In this document: positions 35,912 through 47,869 of the stretch, piece by piece
Layout of the letters: the number at the start of each line of letters is the position of its first letter
Position numbering within the stretch: position 1 is the stretch's first letter
Source: Hydrangea macrophylla
Taxonomy: Eukaryota; Streptophyta; Magnoliopsida; Cornales; Hydrangeaceae
Reading direction: 5' to 3'
Length of the DNA: 64,000 nucleotides
NCBI GenBank assembly: GCA_033977485.1
Contig: CM066992.1
Location: 101,630,140-101,694,139, forward strand
Program-made: the position numbers and the translations under genes
Notes under the pieces: model-generated
Told to the model about the DNA's origin: nothing
The model's database searches: none
Seen by the model: the letters and a program-made list of their open reading frames with translations, nothing else

Positions 35912-36190
35912 TAAGTATTATCCAAATATTAGTTTCATCGTTCATGTACATAGAGCCAAAAACTACAGGAATGACTGACAGTCACTGTGTTTTGTTTTGA
36001 GTATTTTGTGTCCCTTGTGAGTCTTTATAAGTGGCCGTCTTTCGATGTGACTGTGATATGAAATAATTTTTATTTTAATTTGTTAATGAAAAAAAAAAAA
36101 GAAAAAAAAAGAGAATGTACATGTTATGTGATGTTAGTATGGGTAGTTTTATGTGCAAAGATGAAATTCACAAACACAGTTCACGAATAC

Positions 36191-36444
36191 TCTTTTTGTT
36201 CTATTTTATATGTTCTTTTTGGAGGAATTCAATTATTTAAGAGGATAAAACGTATTTACACTTATTTTTCATAATTGTCCATAATTATTGCACTATCTTT
36301 TTTTTGTTTTATTTTCGTATTGATTGCAAGGAATGGTAGTTTGAAATTAAGTAAATTTGCATGTTACTTAATTTAGGAAAGTGAACAACAATTTTGGGAC
36401 CTCCCAAAAAGGAAAAGTGGACACATAAAATGGGACAGATGAAG
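36191..36444. repeat. Stowaway-like (Tc1/mariner) MITE
   Basis: The ends CTCTTTTTGTTCTATTTTAT and, inverted, CTTCATCTGTCCCATTTTAT are variants of the Stowaway CTCCCTCCGTCCC terminus, with TA duplicated at both sides. It is closely similar to 63289-63541 (GTATTGATTGCAAGGAA, GAAAGTGAACAACAAT). It interrupts another inverted repeat whose arms are about 36157-36190 and 36445-36570 (AATTCACAAACACA on both arms). Confidence 0.8.
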
Positions 36445-36580
36445 TATTAAAATGTGTCTCTCCCCTCTTTTGTAGACCCTAGAGGGTTAATGGATTCCAC
36501 GGTGTCAGTGAACCTCATCAGGAGAGATAAAAGCACATTCATGTGTTTGTGAATTTTGCTTGTGCCCCAATCTTTATTCT

Positions 36581-36840
36581 TTTAGTATTCTGTGAGTTCC
36601 ACATGAACTTTACAGTAACTAAGAGAACACTGTGACCGTCACACGAAGTGGCAGTCACATGGAAATAATTCCTTCCGAAGGCTAATGTCTTTCTATAAAC
36701 CTGACCATGATATGTGATTTAAGTATTCTGCGAGTCTAACGTTGGCTTTACAGTAATAAAGATATCACAGTGGTCGTCACAAGATGTGACGGTCACATAG
36801 ATTACTTTCTCCTGAACAGGCTAATGTAATTCTATATAGT
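36581..36840. repeat. Diverged tandem duplication, about 138-bp unit
   Basis: Two copies start TAGTATTCTGTGAGT and TAAGTATTCTGCGAGT and share CTTTACAGTAA, GTCACA.GA.GTG.C.GTCACAT and GGCTAATGT. A third partial copy may lie near 35995-36060. Confidence 0.65.
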
Positions 36841-37034
36841 GTAAAGCTTTGCTTCCCGAACTTTGAATTTCAAATATTTCCCAAAATACAAAATACATAT
36901 GGCATTGGGATCACTTTAACATCCTCCAATCACAACCAATGGACCCACTACTACATGTATTTGAGAAGCATAACATTACTATCTTTCTACAAAGCCGACC
37001 ATGATATAGTTCAAGTTCATCATTACATTTGTAG

Positions 37035-37345
37035 CCCTGACCAGAGGCGGAGGCATAGAAGGACGGGGGCTCAAGCCCTACCAGGTTTTAAAAAAAATCT
37101 ACATTTACACTTAAAAAAAATTACAATTAGACCCCCTTAAAAATTACAATTAGCAACCCCTGATATTATAAAACTGTCATACTAATTCCCCTCTTTCTCT
37201 TATGTTTTTGTACTAATTATAAAAGTCCTCCACCTTTAAATGTTTTTGGAATAATTTTTTTAACATTAATTTATATCATATACACAAAACATGTATAAAT
37301 ATGTCCAAAAAAAAGGGAAAAAACCTCCTGATTTTTTAGATCCGT
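37035..37345. repeat. Dispersed GGCGGA-type repeat
   Basis: The left end GAGGCGGAGGCATAGAAGG and right end TAGATCCGTCCCC are inverted relatives of the GGCGGATCTAG word. The interior (TTACAATTAG, ATATTATAAAACTGTCATACTAA, AACATTAATTTATATCA) is found twice more, in opposite orientation, in the arms of the palindrome at 56215-57237. A more distant member is at about 19770-20150. Confidence 0.75.
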
Positions 37346-37461
37346 CCCCACCCTAACTCAAAACTATATATATGTACTTTTGGGCTCACGTTCTATCAAC
37401 TCACCCAGATAGAAATGAACTCAAAAGATGGAGATGCATCAATATCAACGACTCACAAGAA

Positions 37462-37929
37462 TAGGGATGGCAACGGGGCGCGTATGGGACGGAGATACTC
37501 CGCCCCCGCCCCCGCCCCCGCCCCCGCCCCCGCCCCCGCCCCGCTTCTTTAAACCCTCCCCCCGCCCCGCCCCGCACTCGGGGTCCCCGACCCCGCCCCG
37601 ATTATGATTTTTTTTTTTTTTTTTTGGGTACACATTGAAAAAACAGTTTTTTTAATGCATTTTTTTCCCCAATAGTGCAGTTTTTTTTTAACTTACCCAA
37701 TTAGTTCCCCAATAGTGCAGTTTTTTTTTTTAAAATGGTAATACACAACTATTGAGGGGTAAAAATATAAATACAAGTATATTCGGGACGGGTTCGGGAT
37801 TTTTGACCCTACCCCGACCCGAACCCGAAACCGACCCCATAACCGCCCCTAACCCTATTAAGCCCCCCATACCCTACCTATTAGGGGCGGGGCAGGGAAC
37901 CCGGAAAACCCGCCCCATTGCCATCCCTA
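37462..37929. repeat. hAT-like MITE, 468 bp, with 8-bp target duplication
   Basis: Inverted ends TAGGGATGGCAACGGGGCG and CGCCCCATTGCCATCCCTA. Exact 8-bp duplication CACAAGAA (37454-37461 and 37930-37937), the hAT length. Inside is a (CCCCCG)n tract at about 37501-37545 and CCCGACCCGAACCCG words. Confidence 0.9.
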
Positions 37930-38308
37930 CACAAGAACATGCAAGCAACGAGAAAAGCTGAGTCAAGCCTGGTAAATTTGGTGTCATTTTACCATAATAG
38001 ATAGAAGTATCATTCATCATTCAATTGCACCATAGATCATATAAAGCATGAATAAATTCCAAAAAAATTACCAAAATGGAGAGCCATAGATTAGTGCTGC
38101 AAAGTTAAATCTAATTACTGGTAAAATCAAGTTTTTGACATAAATATCCAACGAAGTTGCCTGCATAGCAATCTTTACAATCCACTTGATTTCCAGTCAT
38201 GACCACTAGGAAGAGAACCAGAAACTAAGATGAACGAGCCAAAACAAATAACATTGCCCAGTATATTTAATTTAATATTCCATGGCCGTGCACTCGTACA
38301 ATCCCCAC

Positions 38309-39098
38309 TTACACTACTCCAGAAGGAAGGCGTAACACAAGCTGTCCTCCAAAAACACTGGAAAGCCGGAAAAACAAAAAGGTTAGGAAAAAAGTTTTGA
38401 ATCAAATATTTGGAAGTTGGACAAGGCATAATAAGTTCATTTGACCTTTTTACGTAGTAGTAACAAAAGTCCGCTAATATGAAAGTTTGAACAATTTCCG
38501 AGATAAGAACCATAGAAGGCCATAGTCCATAACCCAAAGCTGTTAGCAGATGCCCCCGACTGTCCAAAACCTGTGTGAAAAATGCAACGACGATGAAAAG
38601 ATAAAAATAATTATGCTCAAATCATATCTCCAGTTATATATATATCCAAGACTGCAATTACACAAATGTAGTTCAAGAACACGAGGAATCAGATCATATT
38701 CAAAACATCTCTAGCTATTCATTCAAGCTTGCATAGGCATAGCAAACCTGGAGAACCCAATGAGCACAGCTCAAAAACCTTGCAACTCCCAATGCGAACA
38801 CGTAATGAGCCGTAAATGGTTCAACAATCTGAGAAAAAAAAAAAAGATTTCAAGCACTGACATTTGATCCCTTAAAAATGCTCTTTATGTTTCTTATTCC
38901 ATATGAATGTACCTTCGTGTTTTGCATGACTCGCAACTGAGGTAGTACTGAAACAGCTTCCAAATATACACAGAATGCCCAGAAAATCCTATTGATGAAA
39001 TGATGTGACGTAGACGGATGAATTGCCAAAGCTAACACAGCACAAGGCACCACCTACAACAAAAGTGAATACCAAAATTGTTTTTTCAAGGCATACCG

Positions 39099-39139
<41 letters not shown>

Positions 39140-42100
39140 TGGTTTGGTACCGGGCTCCACGAGGTTTGGTATTGAGCTCAACCAAGTTGAACCATAATGA
39201 CTTCAAGTTTTAAGTAAAAAGTTTCATAAATCTAAGCATTATCCAAAAAGGATCTTAAAAGCCATATGTTAGAATGGATGTGTATAGCATAATAAATTGC
39301 CAGTACCAGTACTATAAATAGTAAAATTAGAGGTACATAAGTGTCAAAACAAGCACTCACAAAAATTCACCAACCTCATGGATAAATTGCAAGTCATTCT
39401 TTAATAAGAAAAGGGGAAACAAAAAAGAAAAAAGAAGAGGTTCTCACAAACCAGATTGTCAAAGAAGATTTTAAGTTGCCAGTCAGGTGCCAACCAAAAG
39501 TTTGAGCAAAGCAGTACAGATTATACCAGGATTCCCAGACTCTGGATTTTTTTTATTTATTATTCATTTTCCTAATTAATATCATATACAGCTAAACATA
39601 GATACACACACATTGATATACTAACAAATACATTTACAGATAAAGTAGGTGCACATGTAAGCGCCTATAAACGACCCTCTATGTATAATGCAAAGAGAGC
39701 CTAGTTTTGAGTCTACATATATTAGTATTTGTAAATTATTCTCACACAGAGAAGAACCAAACACAGAAAATAAGAAGAAAAAAAATGATCAGAGTTTAAA
39801 ATGGAACATATTTTCAAGCGTAAAACATTATATCAAAGCAAACAGAGCATAAGCAAAGTTTACAAGAGTCTCAATTCTTTTCATAAACTCTGCCAACCAA
39901 GATCCACTCCATCTTTGCCCAGAAGACGAATAAAACAAATATAAACAAAGTAATACACCCAACACATGATCGTGAAAATGCATTATTCAAGGGCCCAAAA
40001 ACTAGAACATCCACTCGTTGGCTTTATGGACCTAGAATTTAGAAAAGCCCAAGATGTGCGAATGAAACAGCTAAACAATGTAATTTACCCCATATATGAT
40101 AATTTTCACTTCGACTACAGTAATATGTTAAAATGGAAATGAATATTGATCAGATTAGTTCTAATGATATCAGTAATAGGACTTACAAAGAATGTGAATG
40201 TTACGCCCCAAACATTAAGCACAAATAGTGCAAAGAAAATCAGCATGATGGTGGGACGGAAATGATGGAAAACTCACCACATAATACATTGCGAAGTTGT
40301 CTTTGTCCTCCATGTAACTTGACTTGAGTTTAAAGCGAATCATAAAGATAACCCACAGAGTTGTACCCAACGTGGCTAAATCCAGCAAGGTGTGTATATC
40401 ATATTCCATGACAAAACTACAGTACAATCTAACAGCTAAAAACAAAGCCGTTAGCTCCTGGGATTTGAGTGAGATTCCTGCAATAACAAGTTGAAAATAA
40501 TCAATCTGATCAGTGATACCAGTGAGCTTTGTAAATAACTAAAAAATAAAAGATAAACCAAAACTAAAGTCCTAGAAGAATCATCCAGAAGAAATCATCC
40601 AGTCTATATATCTCTAGCTTGGTGTAAACTTAAAGGCTACATTACCTTACAAAATCTAATGAGGAAGTTAGTAGATCTTATTGAAATAGGTTTTACATTT
40701 TAACTTGGAATATTATTCTGTACTATTTTGAATATTCAGCATTATAACTTATGATTCCAGGAAACAGGAAGAGTAGAAAGCGGATTTTTTCTCATGCAAA
40801 TTCTTCCAATACTTGGAACCTGAGGCTTTACTTGCAAACGATGGTTCATAAAGACATGCAGATTCGTCTCAAGATTCTACCGTTATGCCAATTTGAACTT
40901 CGAAGTACACTGGTGCCCTCCAGATATACAACGATGGGCACTCATAGTTAGACAAATGACATTGGATGAATCCATTTTAGTACAGAAAACAATGCATCGT
41001 ATACAAAAACTAAAAAAAAAAAAAAAACATAAAAGTTATACAAAGGTTAGCCATAACGGGAAGCAGACTTTGGAAATTGAAAGAACATAAAAGGTGCAGC
41101 AAAAATGCTCTCGAGGCCCAAGACATAATGCAACTTTGCAATGCCCCAAGTGGTCCACTAGCCCAACAACTTGACTGGCCTGCCACATTGGCCCTTAAAA
41201 TGCTTAAGCCCAAGTTGTTAATAGTAGCCCACTTGGTTCTACATATATCAGACTAATTTTTTTTATAATTATCCGATGAGGGACGGGATCTCACACATAA
41301 TTGCCTACGTGTTAGATGATGCCTGGCCCACTAGGGACCTTTAGTAGTCAATGTTTATGTCCTCCTCAACTTCATATGTTGTTGGTTAGTCTAAAACAAG
41401 TTATAACATCTGCATCAGGGTATTTCGTAGTTTTTATGATCTTGGGACATGGGGTGTAGCAGTTGCAATAGCCTATAGCTAATAGTTTAGGGTTAAATAA
41501 ACTTACACCCCCTGTACTTGGGAGCATTTTCACTGTGACCCCCTCAACTTTAAAACGTAACAATAATACCCCCTAAACTTTGAGGTAAAGTGTAAACGTT
41601 AGTTTTGTTAACATTACTAACAGAAGTAGCGAAAAGACCGAACTGCCCTCACATAAATAAGAAGTGGTGGATTCCAATTTTTCAGGGCTCAGAATTGGAT
41701 TTTGAGTCCCCATTGACAATTCCAACAAATTATTCAAATTCTCTTATGAGTATTGATCAAAGAAGAGGCAACATATTATTTTGGCAATAACGGTACCCTA
41801 ACTTTATACTTCTGTTTGCCCACATGCATATATAATGTGTATGAGTTCTTTTATGTGATGTGTGAGAGTATAACACGTAAGCAAGTTAGTAGCAATATAG
41901 ATATGTATAGTAGTATAGTAGATGGGTCTGAGAGAGTACGTGGCTCGAGTGAGAGCCAAGGTAATCCCAAGTGAAAGAGAGAGAGAGCAGTATGTGTGGG
42001 GAGTTTATGTTATAGAGCTTATAATAGATACTTAGAGGTATATTCTTGTTGATCTCTGTGTCCTTTTGTATTGAATAAGGGTGTGGTATTTATAGTCGAG

Positions 42101-45100
42101 GTAAGGAGTATGAGTCCCTCAAGCGTGACTGCCATAGTGCTTAGGTGGCTTCTCTAGAGAGGTCTGTAGGTTAGTGGACAAGACAGGAAAGGAATGATGA
42201 TTTCGCCTATGGGATGTATTGACAAGATAGAAGGGCAGGACGTAAGCTTTATCTGGTGTCTGGTGACAAGAGGAAGGGGTGTAGGCGTGCCTCCATGATG
42301 GGACATTTATTGTGGGTGGTGAAATGATTACTTCGACAAAAGAGCGGTGAGGTGACCTTTATTGCGACTGAGGGAAGAGCATGTCAGTGGATATTTTCAG
42401 AAATGGTGTGGCTACATGCTAAAGGTCCTAAGTGGTCTGGGGGTAGGTGAGGTGTGGTTGAGTTACACTAGTAGCGTAAGTGACCTAGGCGGATGGGATG
42501 GGGAACGCACGTGATGGTGCACATATCTCTCTCTTTCCTTGGAACCAACCCTAGCCTTGCCCATGGGGCGTCTAGTTAGGGAGATACCCTTAACTCTAGC
42601 CACTGAGCCATGAACTCTCGAGATCCCAGCGTGTGATACCCTTTAGTCCTGCTCCTGACTAAGGGTACTTGTGTGTGATAATGTTAAGAGACATGGAACT
42701 TTTAGTCTGTTAGAGGCCATGTAGCTTGGAGGCCTCCGTGATGGAGATGACTACTCCTTTGGTGGTGTTGCCACCAAAGTATGTGGAGTATTGGAGGTGG
42801 TGTTATCTGAGGCGGTGAGGGATCCTCACTAGGTAAGAGGAGTCCTGGAGTGGTGACAAGCGCGTCCGCTAAGGTCACCTCTAAGGGAGAGCGTGTTGCT
42901 TGTGCCACCCTGGGTTGTGTCCACGGTGGACATATGACTAGGAGTAATTAGGCGTTGTTCGTGGAGACACGTGGTGGTGAGGTGTCATAGCTTATTGCTA
43001 CATGGCGAGCTTGGAGTATGTACCTACATAATGTATACATATATTATATACGAAAATTCTCCAGAGAGGGCGCCCTCTCTTTATTAAAGAGAGGGCCTCT
43101 GTTTTGACTGTCGGATCGTGTTTAAAAAATGGATCTGACGGCCAAAACAGAGGCCTCTCTTTAATAAAGAGAGGGTACCCTCTTTAGAGCCTGACTGATA
43201 TTATATATGTATCTATAGATAATAAATACTGAGATAATAGATACATATATTTATCTTCTCCACTGTAACTCCCTCTCCTTCTTACTAAACCCAGAAGCCA
43301 TTTGTGAGCTTCAACTCATTACCAAATACAACCCAACTGAACAAGAAAATTTTGCAATTTTATAGTTTTTTTGTTGAAGACCAAACTCGATTCGTTTGGT
43401 CCAATTTGGACCAAACAGATTGTCCCACAGTCCCACTACTCCCAAACATGGCACTCAATCTATTCACAACACCCATATACATTAATGTACCAATCTCCTT
43501 GCCACTAAAATCGAGATTGACCCAAAAAAAAATGGAAGAGCAACATCCATGTCAATTGTCCCCAAAACAACACCCAATTGGACCAAACTGACATTCATGT
43601 CAATGGTCCCCGTCTTACCTATGTTCAGCCCCTGTTCAAAGGTATTCAGGGGAGGTTGTAGAGCTTCTGGATTGGGACTTTGAGGGCTTGGTAATGGTGG
43701 TAACGGAAGATTGAGTTGAGGGAGAGAAAGACAGGTTTATAGAGAGAGAATGAAAGTGGGCAAGAAAAATTAGAATATCACTAATAATCTGAGTAATTGC
43801 CAATATGGTCTGTTTAGATAGCAAAAAAAGGAAGGCAGTTTCATCTCCTAGGCTCTAACTCGTTAAATGGAACGTGCACTTCACGCACAGTTAGATTTGA
43901 CAGAAAAACTAACATTTACACTTTACATAAAAGTTCAGGGGGTATTAGTGTTATGTTCTTCAGTTGAGGGGGTCACAGTAAAAACGCGCCTAAGCACAGG
44001 GATGTAAGTGTATTTAACCCTTGTTTTTATTGAGTTCCATTATGAGTTTACTAGTTGATCTAAGGTGACAAGATAAATAAATGAGCGTTGTCATTTGTCC
44101 AAGTAACGAGATCAAATTAAGTTGATTATTTGTCATACTCTACGTTTGCTACACACATGATATTTAAGTGAACTGCCATCAATTTCCCTTTCCGAATTCT
44201 AAGACCTGCTCAACCAGTCCCTACTCAATGCTATACCTCTTTGAGTCAGAGTTAAGCACACAATACTTGTTTTCATCTATGACAAACAATATCTAGGTGC
44301 AAGAAAAGCCTAAAACTCATCTTAAACCCCATAAAAATCTTTACAAGAAAACAACACGGGACACTAAACAAACTGAAAAAATCCAAGGCCCAAAACTACA
44401 GACAAATGAAAATGAAAAAAGAAAAGAAAACACCCAACATAGCCAAACTTGATTAGTGAGTCCTATAACACCAAAAAGAAACCAAAAAAAAAAAAAAAGG
44501 GGGGATAAACCAAGATCCTGAAATTCGAGCAGATACAGGTTATTCAACTTTTACAACATTAGGATATTCTTACACGCACTTTAGTACTTCACTCCACTCC
44601 CATGTTTACTAAATAAAATTCCATCACAAACGGCCAAAAATGGGTCAAACCTTTTAGGAAAAACTAAAGGTAAACCCAAGCCATACAATTGATAACTCTC
44701 ACAATTACTCATAACTTAGTTTAAAATGTTACATTTTAGTGCTTGCTTTATGAACTTGACCTAAAAAGCGTGCTCGGAGTTTACAAAACATTTTAACTCG
44801 CATGTGCTGTAATACACATATACTCTCCTATATGTTTACTAATGGTGTGCACAAAATGATAGAGATGCCATGATTTGTCATACTTAAAGTTAAAACTCAG
44901 TCACAAGTGCCCATGGTCTTTAGCTTCTTCTAGACCACTTCCATATACCCAACCAAGTTGAAAACTTGCAAAAGACAGTACCCAGTTACATTGTGATAAA
45001 AGAAGTGATGCAGAAGCAAAGACACAGCACATACTCAATACAGGAGTCAAACTATCAAAGAGCAATGTGACTTTAAAGCATTCATAGTTAATTCATAGTC

Positions 45101-46181
45101 AAGGAAATTCAATCACCAAAATGGCAATTGTTTTCAGCCTAACAAACACAATACGTCAATACGTAATTCAGTGAGTGTGAAAAAACATGGAAAATTAAAA
45201 AAATAAATCCTCCATTAAAGAGAATAAGGCTATGTTTGGTTCATGGATTTCGAGAGGGAAAATAAAAGGGAAAGGAAAACTATTTCCCTCGAGTTTTCCC
45301 TTGTGTTTTTCGTCATGCCTAAATGACAATAAAAATTTCAAAAATACAATTGTAATATATGAATAAAGGAATGGAAATGACTTACAACATTCAAAATGTC
45401 TAATTTATTTCTCAATTGATTCCCTTTTCTTTCCTATTTTCTTCGTCTGTCTCCTTACTAACCAAACAACAGAAAAAGCTTTCCTCTATGTTTTCTTTTT
45501 CTTTTTCTTTTCCCTCCCTAAATCCAAGAATCAAACAAAGCCTAATAAGAGTCCGATAACAGAAATAAATAAAGAAACCCATAAAAATTGCTGAACACGT
45601 TGAAGCTTTGATCTGGCTTAAATGGGAACACAAAGGAAACAAAAGTACCAAAAAGAAATCGAAATACTTGAATTGAATCTAGAATTGGAAAACCTAATCA
45701 ATATAAACCCCAATAAAACAAGAAGGGCCGACAAAGAATATGAAACATCAGTCTATTATAAGAATCACATAAAAACGAGATCTTTCAGAATCACATCAAA
45801 GGGGAAAAAAAAGTTACTATAAAATTTATCAATCCTTTTTATCATTTTCCAGCAATCAAACACAATACAATCTTTCTCTATCTTACCCACAAAACAAAAA
45901 TAAATATTGAATTCGTGTGTGTGTGTGTGTGTGTGTAAGTAGTTGAGTGTATTACCAGCACAAGTCTTTTCCTTCATGAGCTTATAGATGAGGACAGAGA
46001 TTCCAATAGAGTGAACAGCCTCAGCCGCAACGAAGAGGTTGTCGTGATCGTGTACGATGACTCGAAGCAGCACAAGAGCCGCCATACCGGAGACGACGGC
46101 GAGGAAAGCCTTGACCTTTGGGGGTTGTCTCCGAACCCATGTCGACACGGCGTGGATCGGCCTCTTCGGTAGTGGCCTCAT
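38309..46181 (-). CDS. ERD2-related ER lumen protein-retaining receptor family member
   Basis: Exons (transcription order): 46181-45956, 40477-40278, 39053-38913, 38828-38748, 38570-38446, 38357-38309, all GT-AG. They join to 273 residues ending LRLPSGVV. The protein is a seven-helix membrane protein of the ERD2/KDEL-receptor fold; hydrophobic segments start at about residue 24. Recognisable family blocks: IVHDHDNLFVAAEA, GISLKSQELTALFLAVRLYCSF, ASYM-like SSYMEDKDNFAMYY, YLEAVSVLPQLRVMQNTK, HWVLQVLDSRG. It is about 55 residues longer than classical ERD2 (about 215) because of an N-terminal extension rich in Lys/Arg/Pro, as in the plant ERD2-related (ERP) subgroup. Whether it retrieves K/HDEL cargo or does something else in the Golgi is not settled by sequence. 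Intron 1 is 5.5 kb and has collected several transposons. The exon 6 acceptor (TTTCCAG at 38363-38358) was chosen because it restores the family C-terminus. Confidence 0.93.
39100..39136. repeat. (GA)n microsatellite in intron 2 of the ERD2-related gene
   Basis: Pure GA run of about 18 units, 47 bp upstream of exon 3 on the transcribed strand. Confidence 0.95.
41838..43028 (-). mobile_element. Solo LTR C (1,191 bp)
   Basis: On the plus strand it starts TGTATGAGTTC and ends GTACCTACA, with the 5-bp duplication TAATG on both sides (41833-41837 and 43029-43033). In minus orientation a TATAAATA box at about 42090 is followed by a CT-rich leader, so the LTR is read on the minus strand. No internal coding region is present. 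It is unrelated in sequence to solo LTRs A and B. Confidence 0.85.
43055..43195. repeat. Near-perfect palindromic MITE
   Basis: The arms CTCTCTTTATTAAAGAGAGG then CCTCTGTTTTG are mirrored by CAAAACAGAGG and CCTCTCTTTAATAAAGAGAG. Each arm itself contains a small palindrome. The loop, TCGGATCGTGTTTAAAAAAT, is followed by GGATCTGACGGCC. Confidence 0.8.
45228..45542. repeat. Tourist-like (PIF/Harbinger) MITE, 315 bp
   Basis: The ends GGCTATGTTTGGTTCATGG and, inverted, GGCTTTGTTTGATTCTTGG have TAA on both sides (45225-45227 and 45543-45545), the PIF/Harbinger target. Related ends occur at about 58160-58494 and at 61536 onward. Confidence 0.85.
45916..45936. repeat. (GT)n microsatellite just after exon 1 of the ERD2-related gene
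   Basis: A short GT run within 20 bp of the exon 1 donor site on the transcribed strand (there CA). Confidence 0.9.
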
Positions 46182-47869
46182 GGCAGAGTGTTTTACGGCT
46201 GAGCGTTTGATTTGGGTTTTAATACTGTCTCCACTCCCTTGTTTGATGATTGCTTATGAAATTACTCGTATTATTATTATTGTGGATTTCACTACACAAC
46301 TCAATCGGAAAAATCTGTTTGGGAACTAAGAAAATTTGGGTTCGGGTTGGATTTGGAATATACTTTATGAGGGAGGAGGGTTCATTAAAATACTTGGACT
46401 CACTCTACCTCGTGTTTATATTTTATTTTTATTTTTTCTTCGAGTGAAAATTCTATCACGGAATAATGTTATGATTTTCAAATTTTGTAGTTCTTAAATA
46501 TATGTGACAATAGAATCATTTTTAATATCGGTAATTGTGGGATATCTTTAACATACTCCAATTAAAATCTATTAGATATCAAAGGAAAAAAAAAAACTAT
46601 TAAAATCCACCACAAAATGTATTTCAAAAGCATAGCATTACTCACGCTGTTTGGTAAAATAGGAGACACATGGGAAAGTGGGATAAGTGTAAAACTACTT
46701 CGTATTAATATTTTTTTTTTCCTATTATTATTACTCCTACTTTGATTTGCTCTTGGAACTCAAAAAGTTACAATGAGATTATGTGACAAGTTAGCTTCTG
46801 CATCTTAATTGCACCCAAACATGAGTCAATCGACCAAAGTTATTATGGGCAACTTTTGCCTAAAAGAATCAGAGAAGCCAAAATTACTGCCAAAACAGAC
46901 ATTTTATCTATTTTGGACTATTTCTCAATTAATGTGCTGTGTTTCTATCTTTTTTATTTCTAAGGTAAGATGTGTTGTTTTTATTTTTAGAGGTTTGCAT
47001 GATAAAAAGGTCCTTCTAACTTCTAAGTGATCAAGACTAATCTTGGACTTGGTTTTGGTTCTAATTTCTGCAAAGGGTCAAGCTTTCTGCATACGGTGAG
47101 TTTGGATTAGGGTGGTCCAAAATCAAATCAAGGAATGAAGACCATGAACATGAATTAGTCAACGACTTGTAAAAGACTCTCAAATTTAATTTTCTAAGTC
47201 AATTGCTTCTAACGACTGTATCTTTTGAAATCCCTGATGCCTCCTATTCAGATTGGATTCTGAAATATAGGCTACGTTTGGGAGGCACGTTGCAAGGTAG
47301 GTCTCCAACAGCAGGTGAAGACCTGCCTCAATAATCCCAATGCAACCATATTCATTACGCCAAGGACGTAAATAATAATAATATTGATAATGGTATGCTT
47401 CTCAAATTTTAATTCAAAGTAGATTCTCAAATGTTATGTCAATTGTACCGGCACCACTTGCAGCAGAATGAGCTACCACAACTATTAAATAAGCCATTTG
47501 AGAACCAAATTTAGATTCAATTTTGAAAAACATAACATAAAAACATTGTGACAACGAATCGAATTGAGGTTGCCAAACAGGCTCATAGTTAACAAGAAAT
47601 GGTTTAGCATTATTTTCGCTGCATTTCCAGAAGAATTGTTCCCACAATGTTAACCCACAATACCCTTTACAGCTTTATTAAGAAAAAACTGCAATTACAT
47701 ACTACAGCAGAACTTTATTTCTGAAAATTGTTTTCAAACCAAAAAACTACATGAAAATATAAAACAAAATAGAAAGCTAATCTTTTTTCTTTTTCTTTAT
47801 GTTCATCTTCTCTTATGAATCGCATGAGATCTAGTTGAGAGGGGGGGAAAAAAAACACAGAGACAAGCA
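46182..47869. other. Intergenic region between ERD2-related gene and invertase 3' end
   Basis: Holds two members of a TTCCCAAATTTGAATT-type MITE family, at about 46460-46640 and 47385-47545 (ends TAATG(C/T)TATG...TTC.AAAT and ATTT..GAA.CATAGCATTA). No gene recognised. Confidence 0.6.

Larger units (their letters stand above)
34950..38308. other. Intergenic region GASA to ERD2-related gene, filled with MITEs
   Basis: No gene recognised. Contains an (AT)n run at 34958-34991, a fold-back element 35750-35911, a Stowaway-like element 36191-36444 inside another MITE, a tandem duplication 36581-36840, a TTCCC-ended MITE relic 36841-36975, the GGCGGA-type repeat 37035-37345 and a hAT-like MITE 37462-37929. 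Confidence 0.6.
41490..44020. mobile_element. Non-autonomous element with about 130-bp terminal inverted repeats
   Basis: The left end GGGTTAAATAAACTTACACC and, inverted, the right end GGGTTAAATACACTTACATC continue as matching arms through CACTGTGACCCCCTCAACT, AATACCCCCT and GTAAAGTGTAAA.GTTAGTTTT. The interior is non-coding and is itself interrupted by solo LTR C (41838-43028) and a palindrome (43055-43195). No convincing target duplication; long inverted arms suggest a MULE-like origin (inference). It lies in intron 1 of the ERD2-related gene. Confidence 0.75.

Noticed and set aside
37445..37633. A 62-codon frame with a poly-Gly run.
   Set aside because: Produced by the (CCCCCG)n tract inside the hAT-like MITE 37462-37929.
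38175..38445. Read-through C-terminus of the ERD2-related gene (open frame to 38175).
   Set aside because: Splicing at 38446/38357 restores the conserved LRLPSGVV end; the read-through tail has no family match.
42702..42908. A Pro/His-rich 68-codon frame on the minus strand.
   Set aside because: Lies wholly within solo LTR C, which has clear ends and target duplication; no domain.
41478..44030. 9-bp target duplication for the long-TIR element.
   Set aside because: Left AATAGTTTA and right TTGTTTTTA agree at only a few positions; not convincing.
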